DNA of 64,000 nt, from assembly GCA_029532625.1 (NCBI GenBank), contig JARFXM010000006.1:2046001-2110000 (forward strand), written 5' to 3'. A program made the translations under genes and the position numbers. This stretch comes from Lomentospora prolificans. Its lineage: Eukaryota > Ascomycota > Sordariomycetes > Microascales > Microascaceae. This document shows positions 44,027 through 55,850 of the stretch, one piece after another. How positions within the stretch are numbered: the first letter of the stretch is position 1; each line of letters begins with the position of its first letter. The notes beneath the pieces were generated by a model. The model did not search any database, was not told the origin of the DNA, and worked only from the letters and a program-made list of their open reading frames with translations.

Positions 44027-44997
44027 TAGAGGACCAGGAGATCACCCACTGACTCTGGAGCTCCATCGTTAACTCCAACAGCTTTATTCATATGAGCGAG
44101 GAACCTGGTCTCTTGAAGTCGGCGAACAAGATCAGGGTCTGGGAACCTTAATTCTTTCCGTCTTAATGCTGGGATTTGGACGTGTTTCAGATCCTATGGC
44201 CAAATGCTGGTTATGCAGGGTTGGAACGGCACACCCGAGGAAGGCGGAGGTACGGAGGGGCAGTTGGAGCAGCGCCTGGCGGCCGACCCTGGGCCATTGC
44301 CTCGAGATCGTGAAGCAAGGTTGCCCAAACGCACAAACAGACACCCCGACGCTTCATGCAATCCTTCGAACCCCTGGGTATAGGTTCCGAGATTCCCCTG
44401 CATAACCTTGGGACATGCAAGGATTGGATCGACTCCAGGATTGGCGCAGGCGCCTGCCTAATGCCTAAAACCCTTAGAGACGATTGATTCAAGAGGAAAA
44501 TGGATAGAAGAGCGCAAGAAGCTGGACCCAGGGTGGCTACCCAGGCCTTCTTGTTTGGAGGGGGATGCGCTGGCACGAGATATATGGGTGGCCGCCATTC
44601 TCGTATCTCCAAAGACGAGATTGTCGCGAAGGTGTGTTATCCGTCCTGAAGCTCACATATCACGACTGTACAGCCAGAAAATCGACTCGAAGCACATTTT
44701 ATTCCATATACAGCGCGAAAGAAGTACCCAAAATATGTCCAAACTCCCTACTCCGGACGCTCTTGAAATGGATGCTCGATAAGCCGAGTCCACAGACCCA
44801 AGCAACTCCGTTCCTCGCAGATGTTGACAGAGAGCCCCAAGGTATTCGGAAGAGCAAAAGTGAGGACTCTTGGATTGCCCAAGGCCTCGAAAGCCCTAGG
44901 CATATGCATTGCTAGACCACGTAAACCTTGGGCGGCTGTGGAAGAGCACCGCACGCTGCGGTCTGGGCGGATCAAGGTTCCCAAAAGCCTCCTTCTT
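44027..44997. other. Intergenic region
   Basis: This lies between the DUF6536 gene start and the CGR1 stop, both minus strand, and should hold the DUF6536 promoter. No gene or marked repeat is seen. Confidence 0.5.
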
Positions 44998-45533
44998 TTA
45001 CGAGTTGAGCATTTTGTTCCTCTTCTCCCTCCTCTTTAGTCTCTCCACCCTTTTCTTATGCATCTTCGCCTGTAGCATCTCATATCGCTCCCTCTCCTCC
45101 TTGGCCGCTCGTTTATCTCTGATCGCCTGGATTCTCCTCTGTGCGTTCGCAACAAGTTAGTCTCGGGGATAGCAAGGAGACCATTGGCGACGTCTAGGAC
45201 CACTTCTGCTTACCTGGCGCTCTGCTTCTTTCTCATCCTTCATCTCCTTCTCTTTCGCCTTGACCGCGACCATCTCTACCCTCTGCTTCGCCCTCTTCTC
45301 GTACGAGGTAAGCCCCGCGGTGGGCCGGAAAGCCTTCTTTGGCGCATGCCACTGCTTGCCTAGCGCGCTCTTTCATTAGCATATATACGCTGGAGAGAGA
45401 GACTTAGACGCAAAACCCAAGAGAAATTCTGGAGCGAGGCATGAGAGCCAGAGCGATGCATACCGTTCTTCCGCATTCCTAAAGGTTTCGTCGGGACGGC
45501 AATGGTAGCCGCAGGGGCCTCAGTTGTAGACAT
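44998..45533 (-). CDS. CGR1: rRNA-processing protein CGR1
   Basis: Three short exons (45533-45464, 45359-45214, 45138-44998) give 118 residues; no frame covers the gene in one piece. CGR1 is a small basic nucleolar protein needed for 60S ribosomal subunit maturation. The conserved core is GMRKNGKQWH, KKAFRPTAGLTSYEKR, KAKEKEMKDEKEAERQRR and the coiled-coil tail KMHKKRVERLKRREKRNKM ending LNS. Length and order match fungal CGR1 proteins. Introns are 104 and 75 nt with GTATGC and GTAAGC donors. The start context (AAAGATGTC) is normal. Confidence 0.96.
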
Positions 45534-46704
45534 CTTTCGAGTATTACCCTTGCCGAGGAGGACTTCTGCGGGAATGATCGGGCTCGGTAAGTTGGAGGGA
45601 GGCTCAGTAGGTATCGTTCGTCGACGAGGAGGTGTGGAGCGGCGATCTCATGTGTGTTCCCAAAATTTCAATCTTTTGTCGGGGCCGAAGAAATTTTGCT
45701 GGCGAAAACGGCTCACCGCTCTGGCAGCACGAAGAGATGGATATTGACGCCAGCATCTGCCAGCCCAGTGAACTCAACCCCGCCATGGCTGGCCGTGCCC
45801 CTGCTGGCCCCGCCACCGCTAAATTTCTCCCGCCGCTGGCCAGGCCTGTGGCAACACTTTAGCCAGCACTTTCAGCGCCCTGGTCGTTTGGCCAGCCCGC
45901 CTGGCTGGCCAGTGTCCGTTGATAATTGACCCCACTATCGTAGTGATAAAATCCAGGCTGGCTGTTCAATCCCGAGAGGTTGGCGCCGTTGCTAAACTCA
46001 ACTCAATACCTTGATGATTGTTGGATGAATTGATGGAATTTCACTTCGACAAATGGCGATAGATTGATCACGAGATGAAAATCGCGATAGGAACTCGAAA
46101 CCAGGTTCAGGATAATAAAATAATATACACGAGTACTTCTCTTCATTATGATTGTCTACGTTGCGTTGTAATATTTGTCTGCTATTCCTCCGCCTAGCAT
46201 ATCAAGATGCTACACTGGTCAATAGCAGGTTGCCTTTCTGCTAATTGTCCTGTTCTCTCACATACACACTCTGTCTCTGTCCACCTGTCCCCGTCCCTCG
46301 TACAGTTTCCGGTAAAAAAAATATGTCCATGAACAAGAACGGACGAGTTACAAACGAGGATATATGCTTGATCCTCTTTGCCTTCTCCCCCATTTGAGCA
46401 AAAAATCCTGTCTCCGATTCGATTTTGTCAATAATCTTGGCAAACCAGTCCCAAATACTTTCAGTTGTTTATCGTGCTAAGTCGTAAAAACGCCAAATTA
46501 AGGGTACCCCGTTGTGGTGGCTAGTTAAAAAAAAAAAAAAGAAGAAAAGTTTGTCAGTGAAAGTCAACTGCCGTTTCAGGACAGTTAACCGGTTCGACAC
46601 GAGGAAACACCGCCTCTAGGTGATGGCCAAGGCCGGCGTAGATCTATGGTGCTTGGTGACATTCAAAGGTATACCACGTGCAAATGACAGACCATTACGC
46701 GCAT
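45534..46704. other. Intergenic region with CTGGC-rich block
   Basis: This holds the CGR1 promoter and the 3' flank of the proline-rich gene. The part 45775-45915 is dense in CTGGC, GCTGGCC and TGGCCAG words. An A14 run lies near 46527-46540. No gene is seen. Confidence 0.5.
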
Positions 46705-49470
46705 TTAGTTCGCAGATGCATCCTTGACCTTCCAGAATTGTACAAGACGGCTCAGTCGCTTCGACTTGCTGACCTTGGCCTTCTTTTCCGGCTCATCACA
46801 TGTCACCTCCATGGACAGCTTGCTTCTCTCGCCATGAGAGCTGCTGATGAGACGGCTTAAACTTGCCAGGCTGGAACGACGCCGTCCGAAAGCGGCCGAG
46901 GAAACGGAAGCAGGGCGCTGCCCGTTGAAGGAGGCAGGAGGTATCGCATGAGGATTATGCGTCAAGGCACTCTCCTTGGTCATCGTAGAGTTGCTCGACG
47001 TTAGCGAGGGGATGTCATCGACCGAGATACGAACTTCCGGTCCTGGTTGGCCCATGAGGAGAGACTGGAAGCTGGTCTCCTCGTTAACTGAAGAAGGGGC
47101 AGTCGAGATGCGTTGTGCGTCAATCGAGATGGGTGATCGAGGTGATGGGAAGGAAGAGCTGTGGCTCATTGAGTAGGGGCTGATGGGCGCATGGCAAACG
47201 GAGGGCAATTGAAGAGGACTGATGTCGACGGGTGCAAGCTCCCTCGCCGCTAGGATTCGCCTCGGTGAGGGCGTGGCAGAGTTGGCCGGCGAGCCATTAC
47301 CATGGAATAGATTAGACATGCGGAACTGGACGCCAGTGGCCTCCTCATGTATGTCATCCTGGAGCGAGTTTGTCGATCGTTCCGACCTCATGGATCGCGG
47401 CGGTTGCGGCTGCCCTAGAGCTTGCTCCAAGTCGGTAAGTCCAAGGCTTGGTTGCTGCGACGTGGTAGGCGAGCTCGGTGGTTTTGCTTCGCTCTCATTC
47501 TCTAGCTGTGAAGCGCTCATTATGGGCGCCACCTGCGGCGTCTCAGGCTTGGCGACCTGCGGAACATCCTTGTCGCTCCCAGATTCGCTCGAGTTGCTAC
47601 TTGTCTCCTCATCTTCCTCATCCTCTTCGAACACGTCCGCCATCGTTGAGCTGCTCCCGAATCGATGGAGACCAAATCTCGCACCTTCAAATGGTACCAT
47701 TTCCGGAGCGCTTTCTGCTCGACGATGGTAATGCATCCCTGGCCCGCTGAAACCCTTCATGCCCTGGGCGCTGTGAAGGCGCCGTTTGGTGTTGCCTGCG
47801 GCTCTTTGTGCTGCTTCCCATTCAGGGTTGGGAGGTAGGGGTGTGTTGAAAGGGCCAAGCGCTGCGTCAAGGTCAATCACAGGATACGACGCTTCCTCCT
47901 CGAACTGCGAGGCGGGGAGGGATACCGTTGGCATTTCGTTAGGGGTAAGCGTGATTTCGGGGGTGATGGGAGCGGGTTCAACATCAGCCGCGAGGTGCGT
48001 CGCGGACGAGTCGTCGACGTTTTTGGCAGGAGTGGGCGTAAAATCGGCGATAACGCAAGATTTGGGTCGCGGTTTGGATTTGCGCGTTAGGATAGACCCG
48101 GCCCAAGTCTTAACCTTCTTACCAGATTTCTTGCCCTTCCGCTTCGAGCGGGAGACCCCTTTGCTAGGCTCTGCAGGTGCCTCGGAGGGTGTCGCCTCGA
48201 CGGCCGGCTCCGTACACGCTGCCTCTTTCATTATTAGCGGATCGAGGCCGAAGAATGACCAGCGCTTGGTTGTCTTTGTAGGGCTGGGCTCTCCCGAATC
48301 CACGATCGTGCTTTGGAGTTGACGGAGAGTGGGGATCGAGTTTCGACGGCGGGGAGAGATGTCAGAATTCTGGACGTCAAGAGTCGACGCCGTTCGCTCT
48401 AAAACAGCACCTGCAGTACTCGGCCTAGACTCAGTAACCTCGCGGACGAGAGCAGGCTCGACGTGAGGTTTTGCCTCTTTCTCCGGCGGCGCCGATGTTG
48501 TGTTGGACATGATACTGGAGATGCTGCCAGATACGGAATGTCCGGGTCGCGCAGTCACGGTGCTGGATGTATCACTGGAAATAAGAGACAGGGGACGGGG
48601 AATAAACTCGACGGTCTCTGAGAAGCCGACTCGTGCTCGAGGGACAGCTTTGGGAGATGGCCCAGCTACGGCAGGCTCGGGGGTAGGCTTGGGAGCGGGC
48701 TCCTCGACTGCGGCGGTTTTCAGTGTTGGCTCAGACTCGACCGGCTTCAATCCAAGGCCTGGGCTTGGAAGTGCAGATATATCCTTCCGTGTGAATTCGA
48801 GAGGGCTAGTGGGCGCACTGCTGCCTCGCATCGCGGCGCTAACCGCGGGTGGCTGCAAAATGATTGACAAGTCGTGACTTGATAGCGCTGCGGAACGTCG
48901 GTGGGCGTGACGACCCCGACGGGTTGGCGGAGGCTGGAAGCCATTTGTGTTCTCAAATTCTGCTCTGGTCGGACTGATGCTCATGATACTGTCACCACCG
49001 CGGATAGATCCACCAACAAACTCGCTTCCTCCGCGTCTATGACCCTGGGGTCCATGTCTAGAAGGGGATGGCATTGACGGAGGAGACTGATGGGATAAAG
49101 GGAGCAAAAGGCCACTGTCGGCCGGGGGCAAAGTCGCACCAGGATTGAAGCTGAACTCCGGGAGGGCATTGGGTCTAGCACGTCGCTCGGTTTCGTCTGT
49201 TGGCTCGGGTTCTATCCTCCCCGTTTCTATTGCGGAGCGGGGACGGCGACCCGTAGCCCTAGAGAAGGACGAAGGGGCGGAGGAGGGGTTTCGGTTGGGA
49301 AATACGAAGGGAGGATTCGGAGGAGGAAGGGCTCGCGGTGATGGCTGGCGAGATGTTGCATCAACGGGATCGTCGACCGAGGGGACGGCAAGAAGCCGCG
49401 GGCTTGCGTCCGTTGGACTCATCATCGGACACTCTACTGCCCTCGGCACCTCACAAGTAGTCGCCATCAT
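46705..49470 (-). CDS. Proline/serine-rich protein annotated in related fungi as cell wall proline-rich protein
   Basis: One uninterrupted frame gives 921 residues from the Met at 49470; the frame is open to 49590 and a second Met follows directly at 49467. Almost the whole chain is low in hydrophobic residues and rich in P, S, T and E, so it is probably disordered. Conserved islands stand out: RHGPQGHRRGGSEFVGGS, RRGRHAHRRSAALSSHDLS, RVGFSETVEFIPRPLSLIS, KTTKRWSFFGLDPL, a basic SKRKGKKSGKKVKTWAGSI, and the C-terminal SKRLSRLVQFWK. There is no signal peptide or GPI-type tail, so a cell-wall location is doubtful. The nuclear-type basic motifs and HAHRRSAALS-like phosphosites fit a cytoplasmic or nuclear scaffold as well. 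Confidence 0.85.
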   Translation of the reverse strand: MMATTCEVPRAVECPMMSPTDASPRLLAVPSVDDPVDATSRQPSPRALPPPNPPFVFPNRNPSSAPSSFSRATGRRPRSAIETGRIEPEPTDETERRARPNALPEFSFNPGATLPPADSGLLLPLSHQSPPSMPSPSRHGPQGHRRGGSEFVGGSIRGGDSIMSISPTRAEFENTNGFQPPPTRRGRHAHRRSAALSSHDLSIILQPPAVSAAMRGSSAPTSPLEFTRKDISALPSPGLGLKPVESEPTLKTAAVEEPAPKPTPEPAVAGPSPKAVPRARVGFSETVEFIPRPLSLISSDTSSTVTARPGHSVSGSISSIMSNTTSAPPEKEAKPHVEPALVREVTESRPSTAGAVLERTASTLDVQNSDISPRRRNSIPTLRQLQSTIVDSGEPSPTKTTKRWSFFGLDPLIMKEAACTEPAVEATPSEAPAEPSKGVSRSKRKGKKSGKKVKTWAGSILTRKSKPRPKSCVIADFTPTPAKNVDDSSATHLAADVEPAPITPEITLTPNEMPTVSLPASQFEEEASYPVIDLDAALGPFNTPLPPNPEWEAAQRAAGNTKRRLHSAQGMKGFSGPGMHYHRRAESAPEMVPFEGARFGLHRFGSSSTMADVFEEDEEDEETSSNSSESGSDKDVPQVAKPETPQVAPIMSASQLENESEAKPPSSPTTSQQPSLGLTDLEQALGQPQPPRSMRSERSTNSLQDDIHEEATGVQFRMSNLFHGNGSPANSATPSPRRILAARELAPVDISPLQLPSVCHAPISPYSMSHSSSFPSPRSPISIDAQRISTAPSSVNEETSFQSLLMGQPGPEVRISVDDIPSLTSSNSTMTKESALTHNPHAIPPASFNGQRPASVSSAAFGRRRSSLASLSRLISSSHGERSKLSMEVTCDEPEKKAKVSKSKRLSRLVQFWKVKDASAN

Positions 49471-52198
49471 CAATGGGCCGCGCTGCGGCAACAAAACGGC
49501 TGCGCTACTGAACGATTGCTGAGGGCATAGAGAAGCGTCGCTGCAGATAAGCGAGGATCGTGTGTGGTCTAGGGATCGGTGGGATCGCAACTCGAACGGA
49601 ATACAATTGGCAAATAAACAACAACGACGGTAGAAAGTGTCTAAAATGAGGACTGATTATTCTGCGCAGCTCGATTCATTTAGCTTCGGTTCGTATCGCT
49701 CAGTATCGCACAAATTGGTAGCCTCAAAATACCTTATGTTTCTGGATTGTTGCGAGCAAAACTGGTCGGTCTTCGGATTGTTCAAGGCAGGAAATCCGTG
49801 CAAAGCGTCTAGATGCGAAGCGGTACAGACAATGAGATGAAAGATAGAGCGACCAAATACTATTTAAAAGGAGTGGACGGCGAAAACCAGCGCAAATCTA
49901 TCGGGAGATCTGCTCCTGGAAGTTCACCAAGGACGGAGGCTCTGGGGTAGGGGATGGAAAAGGCGATATGGAAGAAGGTGAAAATGGAGTAGGGTTCAGC
50001 AATCTACGATCCGGGGAGAGGGAGAAGACTGAGAAATGGGTTTGAAGTTGGGGGGCCTAGAGGAGATTGTTGGATGGAGGGATTGGACGGGTGACCGACG
50101 GAAACGGACACCTGCCAAGCTGAGAGCTTCTCACCCCCTGTTCAAACCCCTGGACTGGTGTGTATCCCCTTGGGTAAAGCCTGAAGCAGGAGGATGGGCC
50201 TTGTAGCTTGTACACCGTGTTTTATACAGTGCCCTTCATCTCGCATGCCCAGAGCGGGTTGTGAGGGAGTACAACCTTGTGTACCTTGCATGTGTACCTA
50301 AACTTCACAGTACCTGCAACTCTTCTCCTCCCCTACAACCTTCGTGCAGTAGTGCGCACGCAGAGTGGGAATAATCTCCTGGCCCAGTCGGCGTGGCCAG
50401 CCAAGACGTGAGCAAGACACCGCCTTGAGCATCTCTTGATTACCACACATTAAGGAGGAGGAGGGCGCTGTAGGTCTCTACCCAGCCAGGCGGGCATGGA
50501 AAGTGGCTTTGCCAGGCCTTGAAACCATGCACTTCAAGGTATGCCAGCACAGTGGCTAGTTCAGACGAGTCTTCTATGGCAACCACGCGTCAGTTCTCTC
50601 TGTGCACTACTCCGATTGTGCACAGGATTGAAGCCCTGGCTATCGCTGGCCTTATTCCCCCGACTACAACTAACAGAGTCGCGACGTGGGCAAGGCGGGC
50701 ACCTCTTTCTGTGCCAGAGTCTCAGTGCAGACCCGGACGCATACTAGCCGCCTGGACCAGGAAATTATTCTTCGAATCTCAACTCCAACGGCCCTCTTTG
50801 GACAAAGGGAGAGAATCCGGGCCATCTTCTAACCCCAAACCGTAATGACCAATGGAGGAAATGTTTGGAGTCTAATAACTTGTATGACTCTCCGTGTCGC
50901 TTACTTTTTCCACGTGGAAAAGACGCACATCCCAGGCAATGAATCACGGCGGGAAGGTAGCAGGTAATAGTGCTAATGCGCCTTGCGAGCCACACAAGAA
51001 GACCTGGCCAGCTTGCAAGTGCTAATTTCTCTCGTGAAGCACATCAGGGGCAGGGTTCGGGCAGGACAGGCCCAAGGGTCATTCAATACGTGGACCTGTT
51101 GCCCGTCTTGATGGCGATTCGCGGCAAATGACAAATTAAACAAGCTGCAATAATACGCTATATACCGAGGTATGTACCTCCCATATTGGCCTGAAGCTCA
51201 GTAATTTACAATGGGCATCATCACGGATATTGTCAATTTGAACAGTGCTTTTCGTTTCCAAGCCGCTCTCAGCTTTGGCTCTGGGTTCTGCAGCCTTGAA
51301 TGCCCCGAGAACCGGGAAGGTCGTTGGTAAACCATTCTCCAGCTCAGCTGCCCTGCGAGAGAACCTTCGGAGAACGGACGAATCATTTCCATCACCACTC
51401 ACCAGCTGTAAACAAGTCGATGCTGGTGTGAGGACAGAAGAAGCTAGTATATTGGATTGTGGCTGCCATTCAAGTTTGGTAAATGAGACACCTATTTTGC
51501 AGGCTTTCCCCACGTACGTGTTGCCGTTCATCCCACAAAGCCGATTTTCTGACGCCAGCACCAGGCGCACACTGTTGGTTCCAGGCCTTTCTCAAGCAAC
51601 CCGCCAAGGGAATTGCCTTCTTCAACATGCCCTTGACACAGATTGCGAATACTACCCCCACATTAGAGAGATGGACCTTTGGTCAACGCTCTTCCATTGA
51701 CTGTGAGAGTCTAGATGTTATTTATGGTGACCACGAAGTGGGATGAGGAATGAGTATACCAAACCAAGGCCCATCACCAAGACCTCCTCCTAGTAGGGTG
51801 TTTGTTGCAGCGGCGCGCACTCTGGTTGTTCCGTTTGTCGTCTACCACCCATTGAGTTGCATCACCAATCGGAAGCCCGCTTGCCATCTTCTGCCTGAAA
51901 CATTGCGGTCCGTTAGCGTGAATAGGCCATGGATCTTGTTGCTTTTACTAAATAGTGATTTTCTTTTTCTCAACCTGGGCCCTTGTGGAAGGAGCCAACT
52001 ATCAAGAAAGAGCCCAAGAGTGTGACTTCGTCTGTTGACAGAGTATGTCGCCTGTTGCGCCCCGTTCAACGACCAGCTCGCTGAGGCAATCCTTGAGCCC
52101 GCCCACCATCGCCCTTGGCTCCCTTGTAACAGTGGCTGGCCAGGACCCTTCTGTAAAGAATGGCCGATTATACTTGAATGGCATACGAAACGGACCGT

Positions 52199-52266
52199 CT
52201 TTTTTTTTTTTCTTTCCTTCTTTCTTCTTTTTCTTTCCTTCTCCTTTTCCTTTTCCTTCTTTTTGG
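52199..52266. repeat. Polypyrimidine low-complexity tract
   Basis: Nearly pure T and C on the plus strand, starting with a T13 run and continuing with CTTTCCTT units. Confidence 0.9.
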
Positions 52267-55200
52267 AGGTGGCTATATCTGAGGGGCTAGTTTGTTGAAA
52301 GTGTTCGTTCATCGAGATTCATATGAAAGTTGAGCACAATTGGTGTGTTCCGTTCGCACCACAACGGTAATGAGCGTCGCTCGACATTTCGCTCATCTCG
52401 AGTCCCCATGGCCGCGCCTCACTCATCTTGACACCCCGTCACACCACATTCAGAAAACCTTCGAGTTGAGCAAGACTTGATGCAGACGACATTCACAATG
52501 GGAGGAGTGCGATATTACCCCTAGTCATACAAGTCATACAAGTCGTCTCCTCCCCGCTCCATTGCATTGAGCCCTGACCCGAGGTTGCACTTTCTCACCC
52601 ACACTTTTCCCCTGGCAGTCTTGGCTGGCTAGGGTGGCCCGCACTGTACGATTTCACTGGCCGCTGTATCTTATCCACCATGCCTCTCAGCAGGCCACGG
52701 TGGGAGGGTACTTTGGATGGGGGGAGGCAAAGTACCGTTACGGACGCGGACCTTCTCACTCGGCGTTCAAGCGTTGCAGGAGTGCATTGATCAAACAGCG
52801 AATCACAGCACCCAAGTCCTGTTGGCACAAACCGGACGAGATTACGAGCATCAGACGGCTGTCGATCCGGTTCTGGAATGGCCGTAGAACCCCGACTGGA
52901 GACGCGGGGACTTGGTGTTTGATTCTTTCCTTCTTCCATCAGCCCCCTCTTGGCTGCAAACGCACTGGGACTGATGAGATCTTGAAAACCTGGAACAGGG
53001 TGAATTTCTTTTTCTTCTCCTTTCCGAGCTGGGACGGCCATCTGAACCATTTGATGATTCCATGAGCGACGTCCGTCGTGCACTTACACCCCTGGAAGGA
53101 GGACTATGATGCTCTGTGGAGTTCAGTTTGCCGCCAGCTCGTTATCAGTTTGCCCGTTCCGTCCACTTACGTACCTGTGTACTTGCTACTAAAACTACTC
53201 AAAGATGCATGCGTTGTGAGTAAGAGGACGGATAACTTGGTAGTATTATCAAATTTGATGTCAAGTTAGGATGGATGCCCGCTTGAATCTGTCCCTCAGG
53301 AACCCTGTGCTGGCACTAACGCCATAGAGATCCCCGCGCGCCACGCCTCGCAACCTCGCCAGCAAGGAACCAGACGGGGAACGCGGTGGACCTAAAACTC
53401 CGTAATACCCGTCCGCAACCCTTTTGGCTCCGCAGTCCAGGCTCCATGACCCTTGGATCACATCTGACCTTCGTATTTTGCTGGCCTTGTCCTAATTAGG
53501 TAAACGTCATCGGTTCTCTCCATCCTCAATTGTTTCATTCGGCTCAGTACCTGCAGGGCTGGAAGAGTATTACGAAAAAGCCCACGGATGGAAACGTGTT
53601 TTGCAGATTTACTTTCTCGTTCACCAGACGACAGAGCCGCCGCCAAGTCGATCGCTGCTTCGGTCGTCGGCTTCCACCTGTCCTATTCCGGTCCCTGCCT
53701 CAGCACATATCCGTACTTTGTACCTTCGTACTCTTCCCCTGTATGTGCCTTGGCCTTGTGCAGGAATAGTTGTATGTACTCTAGAAAGACAAAACGAGAC
53801 TCCAAAATCGGGAGCACAATCCGAGTCGCCAGCTAGAGTGATCAAGCCTCTCAAGAACCCCACCTTGCCCACCTTGCTCCCACTCGACAGCTACGACTTT
53901 ACCTGCACGGGTCCAGGAGAATGCAATTTTTGGTGGTGTGGGCCTGGACAATAATGCATCAATTGATCCAAATGCGCTCAGGAGTGTGGCCGCCCTCATG
54001 TGCGCGTCGTGCGCCCCGGTCCAATGGGATTCCCCCGATGTCTAGTCTTAACTTTCGATGGGCCGCGCACGGATGAACCAGTGAAGCTGCGTGGCAACCC
54101 TTTCGAGCCATTGCGCCATAACATCACTTTTCGACTTGCAAGTTCGAGGCCAAATTTTAAAGGTACAGTGCATTTCTCGTCGACGCACCACATCGCTCGG
54201 GAGTCGCAGCGCAGCGAACGTCGGCACTATTATGAGCGAGTTATATATATATTTTTCTGTTGTTGCCGTGATATTCATCTTGCCGTCCCTTCAACCTGCA
54301 AGGCGTAGACTTTGCATCGTTGATACAAAGCAAAAGACGCGGCGAGAACCTGCACTCATCGAACGGTTAAGATGGTAGCCTCGGGGTCCTAGACGGGGGC
54401 GGTTAGTAATAGTCCCGTCCTTCACCGCAGGCCGGAGGTCGCAATGCGAACCTACTACGACCTTCCATCCTTATTACATCCTCCGCAAAGCTGCATGATC
54501 CGCTACGCGAATAAGTGGGATCTGAAGTGGCGTCTGCTCGCCTCACTGCAGACGAGGGAGGTACGGATAGATTGGACGACAAGTATTGTCAACCCGCGGG
54601 GCCGAGTCAATCCCACATCTGATTACTAGGATTGATTCATCCCTTCACGAAGACTGTCCCTCCATCTAAATTCATATCGATCCAGATGGATCACCCACCA
54701 GCGCCCGCACCCGGCTTTTCCCTCCTGTGATAACCCCCAAAGACCCAATAATTACCTTCCAAGTTGTAAATAAATCGTACACCGCAACTCGACTCGAGTA
54801 GCTATCTTGCCTACTGCTGGCCATATTAATACCCACCACCTGGATCTCGCAAGGCGCGTCATAGTGGGGTATTTTCACTAATTTGAGGTGTTTTCAAAGC
54901 TTGAACCCGGTCCACGGCCACCCTCTCGGTGATGTGCTCGCCTCCATGTTCGGCATGGCCCGGTTGAAAGAAGCTGAGGAATTCGCCTCGCCGATAGTTA
55001 GGATACCACCCGGTTGATAAGACTAGAGATGTCGCATCAACATTTACCCAGAGAATCCTGACCAACAGCGGTCCAGGCAACGTCTCATGTGAACTTCTGG
55101 GGATGCAACGGTGAAAGTGATGACGCTTGAGAGGGTGGTGGATTCGACACTTGGCAATGAGCATCTGACCGAACCATCCATCGGCAACTGGTGTCGAGAG

Positions 55201-55800
55201 AATCCCCTTTTTTCCCTTTATGTTCACCTTATCCCATTTCTGTCGGAAGATCTCGCAGTCTTATCCAGCAAAGGGAGGCATAGGTTTGACGAGCTGGGAA
55301 TGAAACCGGGATGTGGCCAGTGGCTCCGCCGCGAGACGGTATTGTAGATCTAAAAGTACGTACCCTTGTCAAATACCGCGAGCGTCCCGTGCCCAGTTCA
55401 CACCCAATACCGGATCCGCTTTCAATAATTCCCGGTTCATCTGATCTTCAATGAGATGGTGAAGAGCGAAAAGGGCGGGAAGAAGGAGGAAAAAAAGGGG
55501 GGGGGGGGGTGCAGGGTAGGTCCCGGCATGGCGCCCAGGCGAACTCCGAGACCCCGTTGACGCAGGAATTCCGGAGCGTACTGTACGGAGTATGTCTTCT
55601 TAACTGGAGAACTGGAGATCACCTCTCGAACCTGGGTGGACAGGTTCCTTCCTGAGGGGGCAGCTGAATGCAGGAGGTGCGCCTCGCCCCGGGGTTCCGC
55701 TTCACTGAAAGGTCCCGACAGCTTGTTCTTGGCTGGTCCGACAAGAAATCCAGGGGCAACGGTTGAACCAATGTACGATATCCATTGGAACACTACTTTC

Positions 55801-55850
55801 TTTCTTTCCTTTTTTTATTTTTATTTTTTATTTTTTATTTTTTATTTTAC
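55801..55850. repeat. ATTTTTT tandem repeat
   Basis: Repeated units of ATTTTT/ATTTTTT about seven bases long occur at least five times. Confidence 0.9.

Noticed and set aside
3196..45533. Idea that the RNA-processing genes (NOP14, GPATCH11, U2AF35, CGR1) form a functional cluster
   Set aside because: They lie on both strands, separated by unrelated genes, with separate promoters. All are single-copy core genes, so their closeness is most likely coincidence.
51136..51700. Overlapping 144- and 151-codon frames on opposite strands in the gene-poor region
   Set aside because: Both are shadows of one another in a stretch with no homology that I can see; neither carries a domain, signal or intron.
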